38,049 bases of DNA from Phenylobacterium sp. (GTDB taxonomy: Bacteria; Pseudomonadota; Alphaproteobacteria; Caulobacterales; Caulobacteraceae): contig NZ_JAUYQL010000047.1 in the NCBI RefSeq assembly GCF_030697305.1, forward strand, positions 1 through 38,049, given 5' to 3'. Each line of letters begins with the position of its first letter. The first letter of the stretch is position 1. The translations under genes and the position numbers were made by a program. The notes under the pieces were generated by a model. That model searched no databases. It saw only the letters and a program-made list of their open reading frames with translations, and was not told the DNA's origin. Below are positions 17,690 to 26,890 of this stretch, one piece after another.

Positions 17690-18505
17690 ATGCCGCCGGC
17701 TCTCCGCCCGTTCGTCACCCGCGCAGCGCTCGCCGCCGACCTCGCGCGGCTGGGCGTGTGCGCCGGCGACACGGTGATGGTCCATGCCGCCATGCGACGC
17801 GTCGGGCGACTGTTGAACGGGCCCGACGCCCTGATCGGCGCACTCGCCGATACTGTCGGACCGGCCGGGACGATCCTCGCCTACGCCGACTGGGACGCAC
17901 TCTATGAGGAACTTCTGGACGCTGAGGGCCGCGTTCCGCCTGAGTGGCGCGGTCACGTTCCGCCCTACGATCCCGCCGCCTCGCGCGCCGCCCGCGACAA
18001 TGGCGTGCTCGCCGAATTCGTCCGCACGACGCCTGGCGCGTTGCGCAGCGACAATCCCGGGGCCTCAATGGTGGCGCTGGGTGCGCGCGCGGGCTGGTAC
18101 ACCGCCGATCACCCGCTCGACTACGGCTACGGCGAGGGCTCGCCGCTGGCCAAGCTGGTCGAGGCGAACGGCAAGGTGCTGATGGTCGGCGCGCCGTTCG
18201 ACACCCTGACCCTGCTGCACCATGCGGAACACCTGGCGCGCATCCCGAACAAGCGCATCCGCCGCTACGAGGTCCCGTTCGCTGCGTCGTGGGGCGTCAA
18301 ATGGCGGATGGTGGAGGAATTCGACACCTCCGACCCTGTCGTCCCAGGCCTCACCGACAACTATTTCGCGGACGTGGTGCGCGACTTCCTGGCCAGCGGC
18401 CGGGGCGTGCAGGGGCTGGTTGGCGAAGCGCCGTCGCTGCTGGTCGACGCCGCCGCCATCTGCGCCTTCGCCGTGGTCTGGCTGGAGCGCGAGGCCGGCG
18501 GGTGA
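17690..18505 (+). CDS. Aminoglycoside N3-acetyltransferase-like protein (AAC(3) family)
   Basis: 271 residues, normal for the Antibiotic_NAT/AAC(3) fold, which uses acetyl-CoA. Visible family motifs: GDTVMVHAAMRRVGRLLNGPDALIGAL, VGPAGTILAYADWD, LRSDNPGASMVALGARA, LDYGYGEGSPLAKLVEANGKVLMVGAPFDTLTLLHHAEHLARIPNKR. The closest pattern I recall is the AAC(3)-II/III type, but many chromosomal members act on other amines, so resistance cannot be assumed. The start is unsure: ATG 17690 has no good Shine-Dalgarno, and an in-frame TTG at 17654 would add 12 residues. It converges on lysC with a 7-bp gap. No mobile element is nearby. Confidence 0.85.
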   Translation: MPPALRPFVTRAALAADLARLGVCAGDTVMVHAAMRRVGRLLNGPDALIGALADTVGPAGTILAYADWDALYEELLDAEGRVPPEWRGHVPPYDPAASRAARDNGVLAEFVRTTPGALRSDNPGASMVALGARAGWYTADHPLDYGYGEGSPLAKLVEANGKVLMVGAPFDTLTLLHHAEHLARIPNKRIRRYEVPFAASWGVKWRMVEEFDTSDPVVPGLTDNYFADVVRDFLASGRGVQGLVGEAPSLLVDAAAICAFAVVWLEREAGG

Positions 18506-18512
18506 GCGGCCT

Positions 18513-19763
18513 CTAAAGCTGTTCCAGCTCGTAGGCCGCGTGCAGGGCGCGTACGGCGAGTTCGGTGTAGGCGGCGTCGATCAGCACGCTGATCTTGATC
18601 TCGCTGGTGGAGATCACCTGGATGTTCACGCCCTTTTCGGCCAGCGCGCCGAACATGGTCTTGGCGACGCCGGTGTGGCTGCGCATGCCGACGCCGATCA
18701 CCGAGACCTTGGCGACGTCCTCGTTGACCTGCACCTCCTCGAAGCCGATCTGGGCCTGGGCGGCGCGCACGATCTCCACCGCGCGCTGGGCGTCGCGCTT
18801 GCCGACGGTGAACTCCATGTTGGCCGTGTCCCGCGTGCGGGCATGGCTCTGGACGATCATGTCGACGTTGACGTTGGCGTCCGCTAGCCGGCCGAAGATC
18901 TCCGAGGAGACGCCGGGATGGTCGGGCAGCCCGAACAGGCTGATCTTGGCCTCGTCGCGGCTGTAGGCCACGCCGCTCACGATGCGCTTTTCCATGATTT
19001 CTTCCTCGTCGCAGACGATGGTGCCTTGGCCGGGCGCTTCGCCCGGCTCCACGAAGCTCGACAGCACGCGCACCGGCACGCCCTGGGCCATGGCCAGTTC
19101 GACCGAGCGGGTCTGCAGCACCTTGGCCCCGAGCGAGGCCATCTCCAGCATCTCCTCGTAGGAGATCTTGTTCAGCTTGCGGGCCTTGGCCTCGATGCGC
19201 GGGTCGGTGGTGTAGACCCCGTCCACATCGGTGTAGATGTCGCAGCGCACGGCCTTGAGCGCGGCTGCGATCGCCACGGCGCTGGTGTCCGATCCGCCGC
19301 GCCCGAGCGTGGCGATGCGGCCCGCGCGGGTGACGCCCTGGAAGCCCGCGATCACCGCAACCTCGCCGGCGTCGAGCGCCGCGCCCAGCTTCTCGGGCGG
19401 GATGTCGTCGATGCGCGCACGGCCGTGGGCGTCGTCGGCGATGATCGGAATCTGCCAGCCCAGCCAGGATTTGGCGTCCAGGCCCATGTTGCGCAGGGTC
19501 ATGGCCAGGAGGCCGGCAGTCACCTGCTCGCCGGAGGCCACCACCGTATCGTATTCGTCGTCGGAGGGTGCGAGGCCCGCCGCCGCCGGCCCCGCGCCGT
19601 CGGTCCAGGCGACCAGTTCGTTGGTCTTGCCCGACATCGCCGAGACCACCACGGCGACGCGATGGCCGGCCGCGACCTCGGCGGCGACCAGCCGGCCGAC
19701 GCGCCGGATGCGGTCCAGGTCGGCCACCGAAGTGCCGCCGAATTTCATCACCAGCCGGGACAC
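18513..19763 (-). CDS. lysC: Aspartate kinase
   Basis: Phosphorylates aspartate, the entry step to lysine, threonine, methionine and diaminopimelate. About 416 residues from GTG 19763, the usual class II length. The N-terminal [57 protein letters not shown] and [17 protein letters not shown] belong to the kinase domain. Two ACT domains follow ([17 protein letters not shown] and [19 protein letters not shown]), which give feedback control by lysine or threonine. GTG at 19772 is an alternative start; both lack a clear Shine-Dalgarno. It is divergent from ubiG. Confidence 0.95.
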   Translation of the reverse strand: MSRLVMKFGGTSVADLDRIRRVGRLVAAEVAAGHRVAVVVSAMSGKTNELVAWTDGAGPAAAGLAPSDDEYDTVVASGEQVTAGLLAMTLRNMGLDAKSWLGWQIPIIADDAHGRARIDDIPPEKLGAALDAGEVAVIAGFQGVTRAGRIATLGRGGSDTSAVAIAAALKAVRCDIYTDVDGVYTTDPRIEAKARKLNKISYEEMLEMASLGAKVLQTRSVELAMAQGVPVRVLSSFVEPGEAPGQGTIVCDEEEIMEKRIVSGVAYSRDEAKISLFGLPDHPGVSSEIFGRLADANVNVDMIVQSHARTRDTANMEFTVGKRDAQRAVEIVRAAQAQIGFEEVQVNEDVAKVSVIGVGMRSHTGVAKTMFGALAEKGVNIQVISTSEIKISVLIDAAYTELAVRALHAAYELEQL

Positions 19764-19888
19764 GCCTTGCACCCACCCCCGTTTTGAGAAGGCGCCTTCT
19801 AGCCACACCCGGCCGCCGGGGCAACCTGGGCCGTCCTGCCGCGCGAGGCGGCTTCGCGCGGCCGGCGATGGACGATAAGAGGAAAGAC

Positions 19889-20638
19889 ATGACTCCAACC
19901 GCCTCCAGCATCGATCCCGCCGAGGTCGAACGCTTCTCGCGCATCGCCGCCGAATGGTGGGATCCGCACGGCAAATTTGCACCGCTGCATCGCTTCAACC
20001 CCGTCAGGCTGGGCTTCATCCGGGACCAGGCCTTGTCGCGCTTCAGCCGCGACGCCGCGTCCCGTACACCGTTCGAGGGGCTGACCCTGCTCGACATCGG
20101 TTGCGGCGGCGGACTGCTTTCGGAACCGATGCGCAGGCTGGGCTTCACAGTGACCGGCGTCGACGCCTCGGAGCGCAACATCGCCACCGCCTCGACCCAC
20201 GCCGCCCAGCAGGGGCTGGAGATCGACTATCGCGCCTCCACCGCCGAGCAACTGCTGGCCGATCGCCAGGGCCCGTTCGACGTGGTGCTGAATATGGAGG
20301 TGATCGAGCACGTCGCCGATCCGGGCGCCTACCTGCGCGACTGCGCGGCGCTGGTGGCGCCGGGCGGACTGATGATCGTCGCCACCCTCAACCGCACGCT
20401 GAAGGCCTTCGCCCTGGCCAAGGTCGGGGCCGAATACGTGTTGCGCTGGTTGCCGGCGGGCACCCACGACTGGCGCAAGTTCCTCAAGCCCGACGAGATC
20501 CGTGGTTTCCTCGCCGGCCAGTCGGTCGGCGTTGAGGGCCCGTTCGGCGTCGCCTACGACCCTTTGAGCGGCCGCTGGACCCGTTCCTCCGACGTCGACG
20601 TCAACTACATGATGACGGTGACGCGCGACGCGGCCTAA
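19889..20638 (+). CDS. ubiG: Ubiquinone biosynthesis O-methyltransferase UbiG
   Basis: SAM-dependent enzyme for both O-methylations in ubiquinone synthesis. 249 residues. The family signature begins with [35 protein letters not shown], motif I is LDIGCGGG (68-75), then [13 protein letters not shown] and [13 protein letters not shown]. The membrane-associated region [36 protein letters not shown] is also present. ATG 19889 has AAGAGGA about 5 nt upstream; an in-frame ATG at 19868 is weaker. The ubiG/lysC divergent arrangement is common in alphaproteobacteria. An FkbM methyltransferase follows 47 bp later. Confidence 0.97.
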   Translation: MTPTASSIDPAEVERFSRIAAEWWDPHGKFAPLHRFNPVRLGFIRDQALSRFSRDAASRTPFEGLTLLDIGCGGGLLSEPMRRLGFTVTGVDASERNIATASTHAAQQGLEIDYRASTAEQLLADRQGPFDVVLNMEVIEHVADPGAYLRDCAALVAPGGLMIVATLNRTLKAFALAKVGAEYVLRWLPAGTHDWRKFLKPDEIRGFLAGQSVGVEGPFGVAYDPLSGRWTRSSDVDVNYMMTVTRDAA

Positions 20639-20685
20639 GAAGGGCGCCGGGTGCGGACGAGCGCGACCGGCGCTGGAGAGTAGAG

Positions 20686-21495
20686 ATGGCTTCGCTTCGC
20701 GTGCTTGGGCATGCCTTCCGGGCCTGGCGCCGCAATCTGCGCTGGGCCAAGCACGAACCGGAGACGCCCTACCTGGCCGACCTGCTGTCGGGTTCTCCCG
20801 TATGTCTGCACATCGGCGCCAGCGACGGCCGCCACTCCTATGTGATGACCAAGGTCGCGCCCAAGGCCCGGATCTACGCTTTCGAGCCGTCGGAGTTCAC
20901 CTTCCAGGTGCTGCAGACCTGCATGGCCTGGCATGGCATCTCCGACCGGGTGACGACGGTCCACGCCGCGGTCTCCGACGCCCCGGGTGAACTGTTCCTG
21001 GTCACGCCCAAGAAGACCTCGGGCCGCATGGGCCGCGCCTACGCCTTCGTCACCGACGAGCCGCCGCCCGCCGACGGCCCGCTGCGCCCGGACCTGCAGG
21101 ATCGCGGATCTGAAGTTCAGGCCACGCCGGTGGTCACCCTCGACGAATATTGTGAGAGCCACGGCGTCACCCGCGTCGACTTCATCCGCATGGATATCGA
21201 GGGCGCGGAGCAGAAGGCGCTGGCCGGCGCCCATGCGCTGCTCGACCGCGACCGCCCCCACGTGCTGATCGAGATCCACCCGCGCATGCTGGAGAGCCGC
21301 TTCGGCGGCTCGGCGGAGGCGGTGGTCGAGCTGTTCCGTTCGCGCGGCTACCGGATGTTTGCGCTGAACGGCGACCGGCTGGAGGAGCGCACCACGGTGG
21401 TCCCGGATCTCCCGTGGAAGGACTACTTCTTCATCCACCCGTCCCGCGCGCCCCGCCTTCCCGACGGCGTCTTCAAGGCACGCATGGCTGCCTGA
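20686..21495 (+). CDS. FkbM family methyltransferase
   Basis: 269 residues. The SAM-binding motif is CLHIGASDGRHSYVMTK (about 45-61), followed by IYAFEPSEFTFQVLQ and the post-motif VDFIRMDIEGAEQKALAGA, the FkbM family signature, then VLIEIHPRML. Family members methylate sugars, polyketides or glycans; the acceptor cannot be told. ATG 20686 has GGAGAG 5 nt upstream. It lies 47 bp after ubiG and may be cotranscribed, though no link to quinone synthesis is evident. It converges on the CitMHS gene with a 6-bp gap. Confidence 0.9.
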   Translation: MASLRVLGHAFRAWRRNLRWAKHEPETPYLADLLSGSPVCLHIGASDGRHSYVMTKVAPKARIYAFEPSEFTFQVLQTCMAWHGISDRVTTVHAAVSDAPGELFLVTPKKTSGRMGRAYAFVTDEPPPADGPLRPDLQDRGSEVQATPVVTLDEYCESHGVTRVDFIRMDIEGAEQKALAGAHALLDRDRPHVLIEIHPRMLESRFGGSAEAVVELFRSRGYRMFALNGDRLEERTTVVPDLPWKDYFFIHPSRAPRLPDGVFKARMAA

Positions 21496-21501
21496 GGGGG
21501 G

Positions 21502-22821
21502 TCAACCCGCCGCCAGCGGGAACGCCCCCGTCGCCAAGCAGGCCGCGCCGAATACCGCGCAGGCCCCCAGCGACCACTTCAGCGCGATCCGCGTCAACTC
21601 GCCGAACTCGATGCCGGCCAGGCCCACCAGCAGGTAGGTGGAAGGCACCAGCGGGCTCAGCAGGTGCACCTGCTGACCGACCAGCGACGCGCGGCCAATC
21701 TCCGCTGTCGACAGCCCATAGTGCGAGGCCGTCTCGGCCAGGATCGGCAGCACGCCGAAATAGAACGCGTCGTTGCTGATGAAATAGGTGAACGGCGCGC
21801 TGAGCACGGCGGTGATCGGCGCCATGTACGGGCCCAGCGCCGGCGGGATCACCCCGGTGACGGTAGCCGACATCGCATCGACCATCTTCGTGCCGGTGAG
21901 GATGCCGGTGAACACGCCGGCGGCGAACACCATGCCGCCGACCGCCAGCGCATTTGCGGCATGGGTGGCGATCCGCTCGCGCTGGTCGTCCAGCCGCGGA
22001 TAGTTCACCGCCATGGCGATGGCGAAGGCGACCATGAACAGGACGGGCAGGGGCGCGATCGCGGTGATCAGCGCGGCCATAACGGCCGTCGTCAGCGCCA
22101 GGTTAAACCACAGCAGCCGGGGCCTGCGCGCCCGAAGGTCGGTGGCGGCGTCCTGGGCGATCACCTCCTCGCCGCTGGCGTCCTCGTCGACCGCCTCTTC
22201 GGGCAGGGTCGCGAGGCGCCGGCGTTCCTGAAGGCCCATCCGCCAGGCGACGAACAACACCCAGGCGGCGGTCGCGATCATCGCCGGGATCAGCGGGACG
22301 AAAGCCTCCGAAGCGTCCAGCTTCAGCGCGCTCATCACCCGCGCGGTGGGTCCGCCCCAGGGCAGGATGTTCATCACCATCCCGGCCATGACGATGACGC
22401 ACGCCATTTTGCGCACATCCATCTGCATGTGGCGGTAGAGTGGGATCATCGCCGCGGTGGTGATCATGTAGGTCGTCGACCCGTCGCCATCGAGCGAGAC
22501 GATCATCGCCAGCGCCGCGGTCCCCACGAGGATGCGCACCGGGTCGCCCCGGACCAGAGCAGTGATCGCCTTGATCAGCGGGTCGAACAGGCCGGCGTCG
22601 ATCATGACGCCGAAATAGAGGATCGCGAACACCAGCATGACGCCGGTGGGTGCGAGATCTTTCACCCCGGCCAGCATCATTGGACCGAGATCGCCGCCGA
22701 AGCCTGCCAGCAGACCGAAGGCGACGGGGACGAGGATGAGCGCGATCATCGCCGACAGGCGCCTGGTCATGATCAGCGTCATGAACGTCGCGACCATCGC
22801 GAACGCCGCTATCGAAAGCAT
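21502..22821 (-). CDS. CitMHS family citrate/cation symporter
   Basis: 439 residues with about 11-12 membrane helices. Characteristic segments: an N-terminal MLSIAAFAMVATFMTLIMTRRLSAMIALILVPV, FAILYFGVMIDAGLFDPLI, the loop VSLDGDGSTTYMITTAAMIPLY, ILPWGGPTARV, and near the C-terminus FTYFISNDAFYFGVLPILAETASHYG. The family imports metal-citrate complexes with protons; ion preference (Mg or Ca type) cannot be assigned. An acidic cytosolic loop (LPEEAVDEDASGEEV) splits the two halves. ATG 22821 with GGGGGA 4 nt upstream is preferred over the start at 22857. No CitAB-type sensor genes are adjacent. Confidence 0.88.
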   Translation of the reverse strand: MLSIAAFAMVATFMTLIMTRRLSAMIALILVPVAFGLLAGFGGDLGPMMLAGVKDLAPTGVMLVFAILYFGVMIDAGLFDPLIKAITALVRGDPVRILVGTAALAMIVSLDGDGSTTYMITTAAMIPLYRHMQMDVRKMACVIVMAGMVMNILPWGGPTARVMSALKLDASEAFVPLIPAMIATAAWVLFVAWRMGLQERRRLATLPEEAVDEDASGEEVIAQDAATDLRARRPRLLWFNLALTTAVMAALITAIAPLPVLFMVAFAIAMAVNYPRLDDQRERIATHAANALAVGGMVFAAGVFTGILTGTKMVDAMSATVTGVIPPALGPYMAPITAVLSAPFTYFISNDAFYFGVLPILAETASHYGLSTAEIGRASLVGQQVHLLSPLVPSTYLLVGLAGIEFGELTRIALKWSLGACAVFGAACLATGAFPLAAG

Positions 22822-23012
22822 CCCGTCCCCCAACGCCTGGGCGCGGGTCGTCCGCACCGCTCGTCAGACTACACGGTCGCCGCCGTCCGCGCGTACCGGC
22901 TTCGTCCAGCGGTCAACTCGACACGGTCCGTAAGATAAGTGATGTTATGGCCAACGCCGGCGTGGACCGGGATCGCGGCGCTTGTCCGCCTACAAGCACA
23001 GGGACCAGGAAC

Positions 23013-24095
23013 ATGGCGCTCATCAATGACATGCGGCTGCCGTTGACGCTGGACGAGGTCACGCCGGAGTGGCTGACGCAGGCGTTGTCCACGCGCTTTC
23101 CGGGCGTTGCGATCAAGGGCCTGGTCCGTGACGCCGAACGCGCCGGCACTTCAACGTCGGCCCGCTTCACCCTGGACTACGAAAGCCGCGGGGAGGCCGG
23201 CGACGCGCCGGACGCGGTCTATGTGAAGGGCGGCTTCGACGACGTCATGCGCCGCCGCGTGTGGGCGGCGCTGATCCAGGAGGCGCGCTTCTACGCCGAG
23301 CTGGCGGGCGAGCTCCCGATCAACATCCCCGTCGCCTATTTCTCCGGCGTCGACGAGCGCGAGAAGCAGGGCGTCGTCATCCTCGAGGACATGACTGCGC
23401 GGGGCGTGCGGTTCGGTCATATCACCGACGATGTGACGCCCGACGTCATCGCCGGCTTCGTCGAAGGCCAGGCGAAACTGCATGCGCAATATTGGGGCGA
23501 CAAGCGACTGGAGGCCTATCGCGACTGGGCCGAGCCCGCGCGCGCCTTCCAGCGCTACATGTACCGGGAGAAGAACTGGGTCGCGGTGCACGAGCGCTTC
23601 TACGGCGATATGATCCGCGACATCCTACCATCGCGAGAGTTCGCCCTGGCGGCCCAGGACCGCGTGTGGGCGATCAACGACGCCAGGACGCCTGTCCTGC
23701 TGCACGGCGACTGCCACATCGGCAATCTGTACTTCGAGGCGGACGGCGCGCCCGGCTTCATGGACTGGCAATGCCCGTTCCCGAGCGCGCCGGGCCACGA
23801 TCACGCCGAGCTGTTCCTGTCCGCGCTCAGCGTCGAGGACCGGCGTGCGAGCGAACAGGAGCTGATCCGGCACTATCGCGAAGTGCTGGTGGCCAGCGGT
23901 GTGAAGGACGCGCCGAGTTTCGACGACCTGTTCCTGTCGTATCGCCAGAACATCATGCACATGATGGGCTTCGCGGTGTTCAATCCCTACGACATGCAGA
24001 CCGAGCAGGTGGTCAACGCCGCCGCCGTCCGCGTGCTGCAGGCCGCCGCCGACCTCGACATGCTGGGCGCCATCGGCAAGGTCGAAGTGACCTGA
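23013..24095 (+). CDS. Phosphotransferase with kinase fold (APH / ecdysteroid-kinase-like)
   Basis: 360 residues of the aminoglycoside phosphotransferase/CHK superfamily. The catalytic loop is LLHGDCHIGNLYF (Brenner motif with Asp and Asn) and the metal-binding Asp lies in GFMDWQCPFPSAPGHDHAELF. The N-lobe has ARFTLDYESR, AVYVKGGF and VVILEDMTARGVRFG. Members of this branch near acyl-CoA ligases and dehydrogenases in soil bacteria are annotated only as phosphotransferases; the substrate is unknown. ATG 23013 has AGGA just upstream. It leads a run of four plus-strand genes up to 27976. Confidence 0.88.
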   Translation: MALINDMRLPLTLDEVTPEWLTQALSTRFPGVAIKGLVRDAERAGTSTSARFTLDYESRGEAGDAPDAVYVKGGFDDVMRRRVWAALIQEARFYAELAGELPINIPVAYFSGVDEREKQGVVILEDMTARGVRFGHITDDVTPDVIAGFVEGQAKLHAQYWGDKRLEAYRDWAEPARAFQRYMYREKNWVAVHERFYGDMIRDILPSREFALAAQDRVWAINDARTPVLLHGDCHIGNLYFEADGAPGFMDWQCPFPSAPGHDHAELFLSALSVEDRRASEQELIRHYREVLVASGVKDAPSFDDLFLSYRQNIMHMMGFAVFNPYDMQTEQVVNAAAVRVLQAAADLDMLGAIGKVEVT

Positions 24096-24180
24096 GGCCA
24101 CCGCCTTCCGTGGGCGCGCTGGCGCGGACGCGGACGCGGCGGTAGTTTGCGAAAAAAGACACCATAACCCGGGAGGAACG

Positions 24181-25818
24181 GTGCACGCTCTGATGATGGA
24201 CCGGCCGCTGACGCTGCCGTCGATCCTGGAATACGCCGCGCAGTACCACGGCGAACGCGAGATCGTGACCCGCACGCTGGAGGGGCCGATCCACCGTTAC
24301 GGCTACGCCGACGCGCTCGCCCGCGCCAAACGCATGGCCAACGCGCTGACCGCCATGGGGGTGGGGCCCGGCGACCGCGTGGCGACGCTGGCCTGGAGCA
24401 CCTACCGGCACTTCGAGCTCTACTACGCGGTGTCAGGCATCGGCGCGATCCTGCACACGATCAATCCGCGACTCTTCCCCGACCAGGTCGCCTGGATCGC
24501 CAACCACGCCGAAGACTCGGTGCTGCTCTACGACCCAGGCTTCGAGGACCTGTCCGACCTGCTTGCCGCCAAGGTCCCGTCGCTGAAGACCCGCGTGGTG
24601 ATGTGCGACGCCGCCAATCGCCCCGCCGGCACGCCGGCCGACGTGCTGAATTACGAAGACCTGATCGACGCCAATTCGCCTGAGTTCATCTGGCCGGATA
24701 TCGACGAACGGATGGCCTCGGCGCTCTGCTACACCTCAGGCACCACGGGAAATCCGAAGGGCGTGCTCTACGGGCACCGCTCGACCGTGCTGCACTCGCT
24801 GGCCGTGCGCGCGCCGGACATCTACGACGTCGCCCAGCGCGACGTGATCCTGCCCTGCGCCCAGCTCTACCACGCCAACGCCTGGTGCATCCCGTATGTC
24901 GGGCCGATGGCGGGGGCGAAGATCGTCTTCCCAGGACGCTTTCTGGACGGACCCAGCGTCTGCGAGCTGGCGATCGCCGAGAAGGTGACCTTCATCCTGG
25001 GCGTGCCGATTATCTTCCAGGGCATGTTGGATCACCTGGACGCCACCGGACAAGAGATCACCACCCTGCGCACCCTGATCGTCGGCGGCTCGGCCCCGAC
25101 CCCGGCGCTGATCCGCAGGGTGGAGTCCAAGCTGAACGTCAGCATCCGCCAGGGCTGGGGCATGACCGAGATGAGCCCCAACGGCGTCATGAACACGCCG
25201 CTGCACAGCCATGCCGATATGGCCGCCGACGATGTGATCGCGCGCAAGCAGAAGGCCGGCCGCGCCCAGTGGGGCGTCGACCTGCGCATTGTCGACGACG
25301 AGGACAACGAACTGCCCCGAGATGGCGTCACGCCAGGACGCCTGCAGGTGAAGGGGCCGTGGATCGCATCGTCCTACTTCAAGGGCGACGGGCCAGCGGC
25401 GTTCACCGCCGACGGCTGGTTCGACACTGGGGACGTGGGCGCGTTGGACCCGGAAGGCTATCTGCGGCTTACCGATCGGGCCAAGGACGTCATCAAATCC
25501 GGCGGTGAATGGATCTCGTCTCTGGATCTTGAAAACGCCTGTTCCACGCACCCCGCCGTCGCGCTGTCGGCGGCGATCGGCGTCTATCACCCCAAGTGGG
25601 ACGAGCGGCCGCTGTTGCTGGTGATGCTGAAGCCCGGCGCGGCTGCGACGCCCGACGAGATCAAGGACCACGTGGCCGCCCAGGTCGCCAAGTGGTGGAT
25701 CCCTGACGAGGTGCGCATCGTCGAGACCCTGCCCATCGGCCCGACCGGCAAGGTGATGAAGCGCGAACTGCGCGACCAGATCGGCGCGGAGACGCCGCTG
25801 AAAGTCACCCAGGGCTGA
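24181..25818 (+). CDS. Fatty-acyl-CoA synthetase / AMP-dependent ligase
   Basis: 545 residues of the ANL superfamily; activates a carboxylic acid to acyl-AMP and then acyl-CoA. ATP-binding P-loop [19 protein letters not shown] (about 183-201), the A5 motif [12 protein letters not shown], the A7/A8 region [35 protein letters not shown], and the catalytic Lys near the C-terminus ([10 protein letters not shown]). The pattern resembles medium- to long-chain ligases of the AlkK/FadD type; acid specificity is inference. The start is GTG 24181 with GGGAGGA 3 nt upstream. It follows the phosphotransferase by 85 bp and precedes the hydrolase. Confidence 0.92.
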   Translation: MHALMMDRPLTLPSILEYAAQYHGEREIVTRTLEGPIHRYGYADALARAKRMANALTAMGVGPGDRVATLAWSTYRHFELYYAVSGIGAILHTINPRLFPDQVAWIANHAEDSVLLYDPGFEDLSDLLAAKVPSLKTRVVMCDAANRPAGTPADVLNYEDLIDANSPEFIWPDIDERMASALCYTSGTTGNPKGVLYGHRSTVLHSLAVRAPDIYDVAQRDVILPCAQLYHANAWCIPYVGPMAGAKIVFPGRFLDGPSVCELAIAEKVTFILGVPIIFQGMLDHLDATGQEITTLRTLIVGGSAPTPALIRRVESKLNVSIRQGWGMTEMSPNGVMNTPLHSHADMAADDVIARKQKAGRAQWGVDLRIVDDEDNELPRDGVTPGRLQVKGPWIASSYFKGDGPAAFTADGWFDTGDVGALDPEGYLRLTDRAKDVIKSGGEWISSLDLENACSTHPAVALSAAIGVYHPKWDERPLLLVMLKPGAAATPDEIKDHVAAQVAKWWIPDEVRIVETLPIGPTGKVMKRELRDQIGAETPLKVTQG

Positions 25819-25889
25819 CGCGAACTCCGGCGGCGCTTCGCGCGTTAGACCATCGTAGCGGGCCTCTGGCGTCCGCCGGAGGCCAGACC

Positions 25890-26819
25890 GTGGGGCGCAG
25901 ACGTCCGAAAGGGTTGCTGGAGGTGGGCTGGGCCTGCCTGGAGAGCGCTGCGCTGGGCCGCAAGGAACACGCATCCACCTCGGCCGACTATCCGGACAGC
26001 ATCGTGCGTCGAACCAGCTTCATCGCCGGCGGCGGCTACGGGTGGAAGATCTCCGCGATCACCACGCCGCGAACCACGCCCGCGCCGTGGCGGATCGTGG
26101 TGATCACCGGGTCGCCGTCCTGGTCGGAATACTGGGCGCCGGTCCTCGCCGCCTTGCCGCAGGATCGGGAGATGATCGTCGTCGACCGGCCGGGTTTCGC
26201 CAATTCCGAGCCGCTGGATCATGTGCCCGACATCCATGTCCAGGCGCGCGCCCTCGCGCCCCTTCTGCAGGTGCGTCCGGGTCAGCGGACCATCCTGGTC
26301 GGCCAGTCCTACGGGGCCGCCATCGCCACCCTGATGGCCGCGGCCCAGCCCAATCGAGTGGCGAGCCTGGTGCTGCTCTCGGGTTACTTCGGCGAGGCGG
26401 GCCCGACCGCGCGCTGGCTGCTGGACATGGGCGGCCGCGCGCTCAAGCTGATCCCGCGCGACCTGCGTAACGCTGTGCTCGAAGTCACCGGACAGCCCGC
26501 GCAACTGGATGCTGTGCGCGCGGCGCTGCGCCGGCTGCGCATCCCGATCCATGTGGTGCATGGCGACAAGGACGATTTCGCGCCGATCGAAATCGCCGAG
26601 CGGCTGGTCGCCGAAACTCGCGCGCGGCGTCCTGCGCGGGTCGAGCGTGTGGCTGGGGGCGACCACTTCATCAACGACGGCCCCGTCGATCGCTTCCTCT
26701 CGACGCTGGAGGCTTGCATCCCGGCGCGCCCGCAGATGTCCTGGCGTTGGCCCGCGTTGCGCGGTCTGCGCCTGCCCTGGTCGCGCGCGGTTCGGGCCGA
26801 TGGCCTCGCCCAGGCCTGA
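25890..26819 (+). CDS. Alpha/beta hydrolase
   Basis: 309 residues. Core fold elements: VVITGSPSWSEYWAPVLAALP with an oxyanion-loop region, VVDRPGFANSEPL, the nucleophile elbow VGQSYG with Ser140, the acidic residue in VHGDKDDFAPIEIA, and the His in GGDHFIND. The N-terminal Arg/Lys-rich stretch (GRRRPKGLLEVGWACLES) is not a clear signal peptide. Substrate unknown; an ester or lactone is likely from the fold. The start is GTG 25890 with GGAGG 7 nt upstream. It lies 71 bp after the acyl-CoA ligase on the same strand and 71 bp before the alcohol dehydrogenase. Confidence 0.85.
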   Translation: MGRRRPKGLLEVGWACLESAALGRKEHASTSADYPDSIVRRTSFIAGGGYGWKISAITTPRTTPAPWRIVVITGSPSWSEYWAPVLAALPQDREMIVVDRPGFANSEPLDHVPDIHVQARALAPLLQVRPGQRTILVGQSYGAAIATLMAAAQPNRVASLVLLSGYFGEAGPTARWLLDMGGRALKLIPRDLRNAVLEVTGQPAQLDAVRAALRRLRIPIHVVHGDKDDFAPIEIAERLVAETRARRPARVERVAGGDHFINDGPVDRFLSTLEACIPARPQMSWRWPALRGLRLPWSRAVRADGLAQA

Positions 26820-26890
26820 CGAAGCCCTCTGGCTGGATGCGCGGAAGGGCGATAAGCCGGGCGCACAGAATCCCGGGAAGGACACGCTCG

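Noticed and set aside
17690-18505. Acquired antibiotic-resistance island
   Set aside because: Base composition matches the neighbours, and no insertion sequence, integrase, att site or direct repeat was found around the AAC(3)-like gene.
18513-19982. Long 489-residue lysC start
   Set aside because: The extra residues before the KFGGTS motif are Arg/Pro-rich and overlap ubiG's 5' end. Class II aspartokinases begin just before that motif.
18361-20187. A 608-codon open frame on the minus strand
   Set aside because: It overlaps lysC in another frame and runs antisense to ubiG; the composition is low-complexity Arg/Gly/Pro with no domain signature.
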